5,821 nucleotides of DNA from Bacteroidia bacterium (GTDB taxonomy: Bacteria > Bacteroidota > Bacteroidia > Bacteroidales > GCA-2748055). The notes under the pieces were generated by a model. The model was not told the DNA's origin, made no database searches, and saw only the letters and a list, made by a program, of their open reading frames with translations. Below are positions 1 to 5,325 of this stretch, one piece after another (position 1 is the first letter of the stretch; every line of letters begins with the position of its first letter). The position numbers and the translations under genes were made by a program. The stretch covers positions 1 through 5,821 of the forward strand of contig SPBY01000225.1 in the NCBI GenBank assembly GCA_004525825.1. The letters are read 5' to 3'.

Positions 1-807
1 GAACGCCCGCAGTCCACCGAGATCATCGGTATTGACCAGATCCACTCCCGCTTCCAATAATTCCGTCCAGACGGCTTCGCGTTCCTTCCCGGGTATATCC
101 GGGGTAGCCCAGAAACGGATCAACTGGCCGTTTTTATGGGCATATTGCACATACAATCGAAGTTGCATCCTCTCTTTTTCTGGCATATCGCCCTTTCCCA
201 TCCAGGAGAAATATTTAGTCCATCTGTCACTGATCAGGGGCATAAGGAGTGGAGGGTATTCTTCCGAAAGATCCTCCATCCGGCCATCCACAAAGGCGAA
301 TCGGTGTGTTTGCTGCATCATATATTCGACAGGACGGTTCCCGGAGACAACGACCATCACACTTCCCCCGTCATAAGCTTCCTGGCTAACCTTACACAGG
401 ATTTCCCGGTAATCGTTCAAAATGCGGTCCAACAGGCTGTACGTAGTCAACGCATCGTCCTTAATATCGATGAGCAAGATAAGCGGGTAGGCACTATCAT
501 AGATGGTTTGTTCACCATCAGAAATGTACTCCATAAGTGGTTCCAGGTAGAGCGCCCGGAGCGTCCTTCCCGGCTTGATATCCTTCCTGTCATGTGCCAC
601 ATACAAAGAATCGTCCTGGGTAAACACATCCGCTTCAATGCTCCGGAATCCGTTTTCCAGTGCATCGAAGAGTGGATGCTCATGCATATAATCGTTATGG
701 GCATGTGCAGGATGGGGCACTGTGACGGTATCTGGTGAAACGGCTCCACAGACAATGGTTTGGAACAGGAGGAGCGGAAACAGCCAGTTTGAAATTAGAC
801 GGAGCAT
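1..807 (-). CDS. Secreted PI-PLC/GDPD-superfamily phosphodiesterase (AIM6-like), C-terminus cut by window edge
   Basis: The frame is open from the ATG at 807 to base 1, giving 269 residues with no stop, so only the extreme C-terminus is missing. Residues 1-22 form a hydrophobic signal peptide (cleavage near CGA/VS), so the protein is probably exported. The TIM-barrel phosphodiesterase core begins with AHAHNDY (H37, N38), then a PLFDALENGF stretch, E58 and D60 in IEADVF, and H72-D73 in YVAHD. These are the catalytic-His and metal-binding positions of the PI-PLC/glycerophosphodiesterase superfamily. Further family-like motifs follow: RTLRALYLEPL, LLIDIKDD, SGNRP, DGRMEDL, and near the end WATPD and GVDLVNTDDL. 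From memory this is the uncharacterised bacterial subgroup related to yeast AIM6, whose substrate is not established. A stop at 829-831 lies just upstream in frame, so ATG 807 is the natural start. The small Cys-rich gene ends 36 bp upstream on the same strand, so they may be co-transcribed. The family call is strong; the substrate is unknown. Confidence 0.9.
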   Translation of the reverse strand, partial: MLRLISNWLFPLLLFQTIVCGAVSPDTVTVPHPAHAHNDYMHEHPLFDALENGFRSIEADVFTQDDSLYVAHDRKDIKPGRTLRALYLEPLMEYISDGEQTIYDSAYPLILLIDIKDDALTTYSLLDRILNDYREILCKVSQEAYDGGSVMVVVSGNRPVEYMMQQTHRFAFVDGRMEDLSEEYPPLLMPLISDRWTKYFSWMGKGDMPEKERMQLRLYVQYAHKNGQLIRFWATPDIPGKEREAVWTELLEAGVDLVNTDDLGGLRAF

Positions 808-843
808 GGGCGAATTTTGATGGCTTATTCAGTATTCTGATAA

Positions 844-1038
844 CTATTTTTTTGATTTACTGCTTAAATGCCACAAACCGCAGGTGGTGCATTTATATGC
901 ATGTAATTCTCTTACTATTCGGTTTTCCTGGATATAATGGATCATATCCTCGGCCTCCTCAAGCGAATTGTACATCGTCTTTTTACACGCAGGGCCGATT
1001 GGATTTACAGACTTAAAATTTGACGGTTTGTAAGCCAC
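844..1038 (-). CDS. Small Cys-rich zinc-ribbon-like protein (64 aa), GTG start
   Basis: This encodes 64 residues ending in TAG at 844-846. Visible features are PACKK (C18), a predicted helix with SLEEAEDMIHYIQEN, then AYKCTTCGLWHLSS (C50, C53, H57) and a basic KSKK tail. The layout of one N-terminal Cys, a helix and a C-terminal CxxCGxWHL knuckle matches a widespread family of tiny hypothetical proteins seen in bacteria and phages. C18, C50, C53 and H57 could bind one zinc ion, but this is inferred. The start is GTG, because a TAG stop lies immediately upstream in frame (1039-1041). The first internal ATG (M22) would remove C18 and is less likely. There is no clear Shine-Dalgarno sequence; the upstream DNA is A/T-rich. 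A TATTTTG sequence at 1069-1075 (minus) resembles a Bacteroidota -7 element one base short. The function is unknown; nucleic-acid binding is only a guess. Confidence 0.72.
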   Translation of the reverse strand: MAYKPSNFKSVNPIGPACKKTMYNSLEEAEDMIHYIQENRIVRELHAYKCTTCGLWHLSSKSKK

Positions 1039-1120
1039 CTAACACTTATTTTAAAAAATTAAATCGTTCAAAATATCCTGTGAAATTACTTAATTTTCGG
1101 AAGGATAAAGAGACAGGGTC

Positions 1121-1397
1121 ATGGAAATCAAGGATAGTCATCATCATCTGGACAAACCACCCGAGATCATCTCCTATTATGCCATGAGGCGGGCCATAGG
1201 GATCCTGGGGATTACCTTACCGCTGATCCTGGTGGCAGGCTCAAGCTTATTTGGAGATTGCAAGGAGGTACAGGACTCCATCAGTACCTATTATCACACC
1301 AACATGAGGAACATCTTCGCAGGTTTCATTCGGAATCTCCTGGCTGACCAAGGGTCAACTGATCTTCAGAGACAAGAATTATAAAAAGGGGCCGTAG
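1121..1397 (+). pseudogene. Internally deleted, frameshifted remnant of a multi-pass membrane protein gene
   Basis: The ATG at 1121 opens a frame containing SYYAMRRAIGILGI, a hydrophobic stretch ending near LVAGSSLFGDC, and QDSISTYYHTNMRNIFAGF. This is the recognisable start of a family of roughly 200-residue multi-pass membrane proteins common in Bacteroidota, in which several more helices should follow. Instead, after FAGF (about base 1327) the frame turns into unrelated sequence and stops at 1382-1384. In another frame, starting at TTC 1329-1331, the DNA reads FGISWLTKGQLIFRDKNYKKGP and stops at TAG 1395-1397. From memory this resembles the C-terminal tail of the same family. The simplest reading is a deletion of the middle of the gene (perhaps 130 residues or more) that also shifted the frame, with the junction near 1325-1331. 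If translated from 1121, the product is 87 residues with at most one membrane helix, so it is probably non-functional. The gene ends 4 bp from the convergent stop of the lipocalin-like gene. Confidence 0.7.
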
Positions 1398-1401
1398 CTA
1401 A

Positions 1402-1797
1402 TTATTCCGGACTGGCCCTGGACCAAGTGCCCACTACCAGCATACTTCTGCCATATACAGTATCGTCGACCTGAGTAAATGTTAAGGATGTATCGCTCAC
1501 CTTAAATTCATATGCGCCAGGTTCATCTGAACTATATTCCCCCCCTTCGTCGTTAAATGTGATTTGAGTTCCGGTGATCATATAACTGCCATATACGTCA
1601 ATCTCGGCATCACCAGCAAACTCCACCTGGTATTTATTATCAGATGAAAAAGTAAAAGTAATCGATCTCTCATTAAGAGCTTTTGTCCATTTTCCCACCA
1701 ACTGATCAGATGGATCATCTTGCCCATAACACGTCACTATGGAAAAGAACAATGCGGGTGTTAGCAAAATTGTTCTTGTAAAAATAACCGATTTCAT
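1402..1797 (-). CDS. Exported lipocalin-like domain protein
   Basis: The chosen start is the ATG at 1797, giving 131 residues. The frame extends further upstream to 1884, but those extra 29 residues look like untranslated leader, whereas 1797 begins directly with a good signal peptide: MKS, then a hydrophobic run to about residue 22, with likely cleavage at CYG/QD (25/26), a common Bacteroidota pattern. The mature part starts with LVGKW and alternates short beta-type segments (SITFTF, KYQVEF, GSYMI, TQITFND, GAYEFKV, TSLTFTQV), ending in YGRSMLVVGTWSRA. An N-terminal GKW, a GTW near the end and repeated strands are typical of small lipocalin-like barrels in the envelope of this phylum. No ligand or function can be assigned. 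The membrane-anchored hypothetical gene lies 100 bp upstream on the same strand, so a shared transcript is possible. The start is fairly sure; the family is moderately sure. Confidence 0.78.
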   Translation of the reverse strand: MKSVIFTRTILLTPALFFSIVTCYGQDDPSDQLVGKWTKALNERSITFTFSSDNKYQVEFAGDAEIDVYGSYMITGTQITFNDEGGEYSSDEPGAYEFKVSDTSLTFTQVDDTVYGRSMLVVGTWSRASPE

Positions 1798-1897
1798 AAT
1801 GGATGGATTAGGATTAATTTTCGTTCTGTAATCATCTTTAAAGTTCCGCATTAATCCGTTTAATAGCAAGCAAGGAAGCCACAAAAGGGACTGTAAG

Positions 1898-2473
1898 TTA
1901 AGAATAGTGAAACATGATCAAATCCTCCTTAAAAGCTTCGATCAGCTCATCGTATCTCTCTTTTATCTTGGTCGCCTCAATGACATTATTGGTATCAAAG
2001 TACTGAGTCCAACCGTCTTCCCAATCCAGGTTGTTTTGCTGCCGGAGTTCATAATAGGATTTTATCTTTTCCTCATGTTCCCATCCCGACATGGATACAA
2101 AGCACAATTGCTTAAAACCCATGTACTTTTTGCTTAGATCCTCCGAAAATAGTGAAGCATAAATATTCATATCCTTATCAAGCTCCCTTTTTAATCTTAG
2201 TACGGCCTTGGGAGTGATCTCGTTCCAATTTCCTATATAACAATAGAAACAATAAATGTCATTGAGTTTTGGAACCATCTTATCGTAAATTTCTATCCTC
2301 TTTTCAACGATCTTCTGATTTGACAATTGCTTCTTGTTCATACGCTTAATACTCCTGCTAAAACGAAACGCCAGAATAACCATAATGATTGGAGTCAGTA
2401 TAGCTATGATCATGGTTGCAATTGCCAAACTTCTCCAAATTGGGTCTGTTAGTTGAATTTCAGGTAAACTCAT
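1898..2473 (-). CDS. Conserved hypothetical protein with one N-terminal transmembrane helix
   Basis: This encodes 191 residues from ATG 2473 to TAA at 1898-1900. Residues about 15-36 (LAIATMIIAILTPIIMVILAF) form a single hydrophobic helix, followed at once by a basic stretch (RFSRSIKRMNKKQ). By the positive-inside rule, the remaining 150 or so residues should face the cytoplasm. That domain is rich in charged and aromatic residues and looks mostly helical, with segments such as KRIEIYDKMVPKLNDIYCFYCYIGNW, LKRELDKDMNIYASLFSEDL, EKIKSYYELRQQ, WTQYFDTNN and KERYDELIEAFKEDL. I recognise it as a type of conserved hypothetical protein but know of no assigned function. The gene is visibly richer in A and T than its neighbours, which may hint at a different origin. 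It is divergent from msrBA across 184 bp and lies upstream of the lipocalin-like gene in the same direction. Confidence 0.8.
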   Translation of the reverse strand: MSLPEIQLTDPIWRSLAIATMIIAILTPIIMVILAFRFSRSIKRMNKKQLSNQKIVEKRIEIYDKMVPKLNDIYCFYCYIGNWNEITPKAVLRLKRELDKDMNIYASLFSEDLSKKYMGFKQLCFVSMSGWEHEEKIKSYYELRQQNNLDWEDGWTQYFDTNNVIEATKIKERYDELIEAFKEDLIMFHYS

Positions 2474-2657
2474 GGTGACTTCGATTTATGCGATTTACAT
2501 TTATCTCTTTCTATTACGTATTCAGGGAGATTGGGTTTGGTTTTTAGCATAGATCATGGCTGGGCATGACAATCCTACCTGAATGTTATAAAAGATTTAT
2601 CGCCTTGTGACCGGGCTGTGATGAATTACCCTTTTCTTTGAAGAAAGAACATATGCC

Positions 2658-3596
2658 ATGAAAATTCAGATCTTTTTATTGATGTTGATCCTGGCCTGTA
2701 CGAGCGGATGTGCTCAAAATAAGGCGGATGAATCAGTGAACCCATTTTATCAAACCTTAACACAAGAGGAAAAGGAGGTAATTATTTATAAGGGAACGGA
2801 ACGCCCCTATACAGGCAAATATGATAAGTTTTATGAAGCGGGTATTTACGTTTGCAAGAGATGTGGTGCTGAGCTGTACAAGTCGACAGATAAATTTAAT
2901 TCCGGTTGCGGATGGCCCAGCTTCGATGATGAAATACAAGGTGCAGTACACAGGACAAAAGATGGTTTTCGAACGGAGATCACCTGCAATACTTGCGGAG
3001 CACACCTGGGACACGTATTCCTGAATGAAGGATTCACTGATAAAAATACCCGACACTGCGTTAACTCAATCTCTCTTGAATTCATTCCGGCCCGGGTTTC
3101 ACAAGGGGCCGACATGGACACAGCTTATTTTGCCGGCGGTTGTTTCTGGGGTGTCGAATATTATTTGGAACAGGCCACCGGTGTACTATCTGTTGAATCG
3201 GGTTATATGGGCGGTAGAAAAGAAAATCCGACTTACCGGGAAGTAAGCAGTCATCAATCGGGTCATGCTGAAGTGGTACAGGTGGTATACAATCCATCAA
3301 AAATAGATTATAAGGAACTGGCAAAGATATTTTTCGAGATCCATGATCCCACCCAGGTGAACCGTCAGGGACCCGATGTTGGAAATCAATACCGGTCGGA
3401 GATATATTACCGGAGCGTTGAGCAAAAGGAGATCGCCGAGGAGCTGGTTTCCCTATTGGAGCTTAAAGGATTTAAAGTCGCAACACGGATCAATCCGGCT
3501 ACGACCTTCTGGAAGGCGGAGGATTATCACCAGGACTACTACATGAGAAATGGGGGAACGCCTTACTGTCACAAACGCGTGGACCGCTTTTCATGA
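2658..3596 (+). CDS. msrBA: Bifunctional peptide methionine sulfoxide reductase MsrB-MsrA, lipoprotein
   Basis: This 312-residue protein reduces both epimers of methionine sulfoxide in proteins. Residues 1-18 form a lipoprotein-type signal with Cys at 14 and 18 (ILAC or TSGC as lipobox), so the enzyme is probably lipid-anchored outside the cytoplasm. The MsrB domain (about 30-145) acts on the R-epimer. It has zinc-binding pairs C66/C69 (VCKRCG) and C110/C113 (CNTCG), the SGCGWPSF motif with probable recycling C84, HLGHVF, and catalytic C134 in RHCVNS. The MsrA domain (about 154-312) acts on the S-epimer. It has catalytic C162 in GGCFWG, GYMGG, SGHAEVV, HDPTQVNRQGPDVGNQYRS, HQDYY and a C-terminal C304 in PYCH, the likely recycling Cys. 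Both domains appear complete. The order MsrB then MsrA is the reverse of Neisseria PilB (thioredoxin-MsrA-MsrB), and no thioredoxin domain is present, so an external reductant is needed. The gene stands alone, divergent from the gene at 1898-2473. Start ATG 2658 is fixed by the signal peptide. Confidence 0.96.
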   Translation: MKIQIFLLMLILACTSGCAQNKADESVNPFYQTLTQEEKEVIIYKGTERPYTGKYDKFYEAGIYVCKRCGAELYKSTDKFNSGCGWPSFDDEIQGAVHRTKDGFRTEITCNTCGAHLGHVFLNEGFTDKNTRHCVNSISLEFIPARVSQGADMDTAYFAGGCFWGVEYYLEQATGVLSVESGYMGGRKENPTYREVSSHQSGHAEVVQVVYNPSKIDYKELAKIFFEIHDPTQVNRQGPDVGNQYRSEIYYRSVEQKEIAEELVSLLELKGFKVATRINPATTFWKAEDYHQDYYMRNGGTPYCHKRVDRFS

Positions 3597-3692
3597 TGCT
3601 GCCTCAACAACGATCTTTCCACTCAAAACGAAGGGGTCTTCGCCAGGTAAAAACACCAGACCTCTTGCCTGAATGGATAAATTCCCTTTGCC
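3591..3692 (-). pseudogene. Possible degraded 3' end of a minus-strand gene
   Basis: In the 200-bp gap after msrBA, the minus strand reads 33 residues (from GKGNLSIQARG, through LVFLPGEDPFVLSGKIVVE, to AAS) before TGA. Upstream the frame is closed by two adjacent TGA codons (3693-3698). The amino-acid make-up looks protein-like, with alternating hydrophobic strands as in a beta-sandwich end, and is better than the other frames of this stretch. Its stop shares the palindrome TCATGA (3591-3596) with the msrBA stop, as expected if two convergent genes once met here. No family could be named. It has no start codon, so at most it is a remnant. Chance is a real alternative for such a short stretch. 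Confidence 0.3.
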
Positions 3693-3796
3693 TCATCAAA
3701 ATAAGCTACAATACTCTCAGGGCAATCAAACAGAAATAGTTGAGAACATTATGGAGAATAAGCTGTTAGACTTCTTAAATCTGCTAATATATAAAG

Positions 3797-4468
3797 ATGA
3801 AAGATATGAATTGGACTGTAGAGAATATGCCCGATCTAAGAGGGAAAATTATCGTGGTAACAGGCGGGAACAGCGGGCTTGGTTACGAATCTGTAAAAGC
3901 CTTTGCCAGCAAAGGAGCTGAAGTGGTCCTGGCAAGCCGGTCCACCGAAAAGGGTGAAGGAGCAAGAGCAGCCATTTTAAAAGCAGTTCCGGAAGGAACG
4001 ATCCAGGTGATGCAACTTGACCTGGGCGACCTGGAATCTGTAAGGAGCTTTGCTTCTGCATTTAAGAATAGTCATAAGAAACTGGATGTGCTGCTGAATA
4101 ATGCCGGCATTATGATGACTCCATATTTTACTACCAAAGACGGATTTGAAGGACAACTGGGAACCAATCACCTGGGGCATTTTGCACTTACGGGATTATT
4201 GATGGACGTATTGCTTCAAACAGAAGGTGCCAGAATTGTGAATGTAAGCAGCGGAGCTCACAAAAGAGGAGAGATGGATTTCTATAATCTTCAGTATGAA
4301 AATGGCAGGGATTATACACCCATGAAAGCTTACGGGCCTGATGGTAAAAGAGAATTTAAGGGTTATCCGGTTGTGGTGCCATCCAACGAAGCCTCGCATA
4401 ATGTCGAGGATGAAGCAAAGTTGTGGGAAGAATCGGAAAAAATGACTGGAGTAAAAATTGAAATTTAA
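3797..4468 (+). CDS. SDR-family oxidoreductase with internal in-frame deletion (lacks catalytic Lys region)
   Basis: This 223-residue protein belongs to the short-chain dehydrogenases resembling retinol dehydrogenase/WWOX-type enzymes, which normally have about 300-320 residues. The N-terminal half is intact: NAD(P)-binding TGGNSGLG (22-29), DL (75-76), NNAG (101-104), N124 in TNHLGHF and catalytic S152 in VSSGAH. The motif expected next is YxxxK followed by SKLAN-like sequence and about 80 further residues. Here Y179-G180 runs straight into PDGKREFKGYPVVV and a tail ending LWEESEKMTGVKI, which is the normal C-terminal end of this family, usually preceded by YYGPDG. The sequence therefore looks like a fusion at TACGG (about 4331-4336) between two Tyr-Gly sites, removing the catalytic Lys. 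K184 lies at Y+5, not Y+4. Activity is doubtful, so this is probably an in-frame pseudogene. ATG 3797 is taken as the start; ATG 3806 (MNWT) is equally plausible. The pirin gene follows after 18 bp, probably as one operon. Confidence 0.85.
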   Translation: MKDMNWTVENMPDLRGKIIVVTGGNSGLGYESVKAFASKGAEVVLASRSTEKGEGARAAILKAVPEGTIQVMQLDLGDLESVRSFASAFKNSHKKLDVLLNNAGIMMTPYFTTKDGFEGQLGTNHLGHFALTGLLMDVLLQTEGARIVNVSSGAHKRGEMDFYNLQYENGRDYTPMKAYGPDGKREFKGYPVVVPSNEASHNVEDEAKLWEESEKMTGVKIEI

Positions 4469-4476
4469 ACATCCTG

Positions 4477-4482
4477 AAGAGG
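4477..4482 (+). promoter_or_regulatory. Shine-Dalgarno-like site of the pirin gene
   Basis: AAGAGG lies 4 bases before ATG 4487, inside the 18-bp gap after the SDR gene. It is the most Shine-Dalgarno-like sequence before any start in the window, though the spacing is short. It supports the chosen start. Ribosome binding in this phylum often does not depend on such a site, so its importance is uncertain. Confidence 0.35.
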
Positions 4483-4486
4483 CGAA

Positions 4487-5200
4487 ATGAAAACCGTATT
4501 TCACAAAGCAGAGACAAGAGGACATGCAAACCATGGTTGGTTAGACTCCTACCATACGTTTAGTTTTGCAAATTATCACCATCCGGAAAGAATGCATTTC
4601 GGTGTCCTGCGAGTACTCAACGACGACACCGTGTCCCCGGGGCAAGGATTCGGAACTCATCCTCACGACAACATGGAAATCATCTCCATCCCCCTGGAAG
4701 GGGATTTAGAACATAAGGATAGCATGGGAAATATAGCACTTATTAAAAAAGGGGATGTACAAGTAATGAGTGCGGGCACAGGTATAACACACAGCGAGTA
4801 CAACAAGAACAAAGATCAAGAAGTGAAGTTCTTACAGATTTGGGTATTTCCGAATAAAAAAGGTGTCGAACCTCGCTATGATCAAATATCCCTCAACGAA
4901 ATTAAGAAGGAGAACGAATTTTATCAGGTGTTATCACCGCATGAAGAGGATCAAGGGGTCTGGATACACCAGCAAGCCTGGTTCCATATAGGCGATTTTA
5001 CCAGGAATGTGAGCACCAAATATCAAATTAAAAAAGAAAGCAATGGAATCTACGCTTTTGTTTTACAAGGAGAGGTCGAAATTGAAGGGCAAAAATTAGA
5101 ATCCAGGGACGGTTTCGGTGTATGGGATACTAGAGAAATACAGGTAAAGGCGCACTCGGAAAGCAGGGTATTACTTATGGATGTTCCCATGAATCTATAG
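4487..5200 (+). CDS. Pirin family protein, YhhW-type bicupin
   Basis: This is a complete 237-residue bicupin, close to the length of E. coli YhhW (about 231). The N-terminal cupin (about 1-120) carries the metal site: H58 and H60 in THPHDNMEI, and H102 and E104 in GTGITHSE. These sit one residue on from the ligands I recall for YhhW (57, 59, 101, 103). Other family motifs are RGHANHGWLDSYHTFSFANY at the start, RVLNDD, GDVQVMSAG and FLQIWVFP. The C-terminal cupin (about 150-235) has no metal-ligand set, as usual for the family. YhhW and human pirin show quercetin 2,3-dioxygenase activity in vitro, but the natural role in bacteria is not settled, and pirins may also act as redox-sensing regulators. 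The protein is cytoplasmic with no signal peptide. It follows the SDR gene by 18 bp, so both are probably co-transcribed, and it appears intact although its upstream partner is damaged. The family call is very sure; the substrate is unknown. Confidence 0.95.
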   Translation: MKTVFHKAETRGHANHGWLDSYHTFSFANYHHPERMHFGVLRVLNDDTVSPGQGFGTHPHDNMEIISIPLEGDLEHKDSMGNIALIKKGDVQVMSAGTGITHSEYNKNKDQEVKFLQIWVFPNKKGVEPRYDQISLNEIKKENEFYQVLSPHEEDQGVWIHQQAWFHIGDFTRNVSTKYQIKKESNGIYAFVLQGEVEIEGQKLESRDGFGVWDTREIQVKAHSESRVLLMDVPMNL

Positions 5201-5325
5201 ATAAAAACACCCTGACCTCCCACCTTCCAGCACAGCAAAAACGCGCTCAAAGGATTGTCCGAGTTTTCTCCCGCAATTGTAATAAGCATCCATGGGAAAA
5301 TTCATTGTTAACAGAATCAAGAATC

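Noticed and set aside
136..755. Open frames on both strands (136-738 plus; 447-755 minus) inside the phosphodiesterase gene
   Set aside because: They lie within the well-supported minus-strand gene 807-1 in other frames and show no domain-like sequence.
1091..1098. TAATTTTC as a -7 element for the gene at 1121
   Set aside because: It has one mismatch in the conserved TTTG and no -33 element upstream.
2474..2657. Possible Bacteroidota promoter (TTTCTTTG at 2633-2640) upstream of msrBA
   Set aside because: It has one mismatch to TAnnTTTG, lacks a correctly spaced -33 TTG, and would leave a leader of only about 10 bases.
3082..3324. Antisense open frames within msrBA (also 2757-3056 and 2846-3121)
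   Set aside because: They are shadows of a complete, motif-rich gene on the plus strand.
3648..3657. TAAAAACACC occurs here and again at 5202-5211, both just after gene ends
   Set aside because: The match is 10 bases with little flanking similarity and no inverted structure; chance is sufficient.
3673..3921. Plus-strand 82-residue open frame overlapping the SDR start
   Set aside because: It overlaps the SDR Rossmann region in another frame, has low-complexity basic sequence and resembles no family.
5201..5325. Terminator between the convergent pirin and CBM9-like genes
   Set aside because: No GC-rich inverted repeat followed by a T-run was found on either strand.
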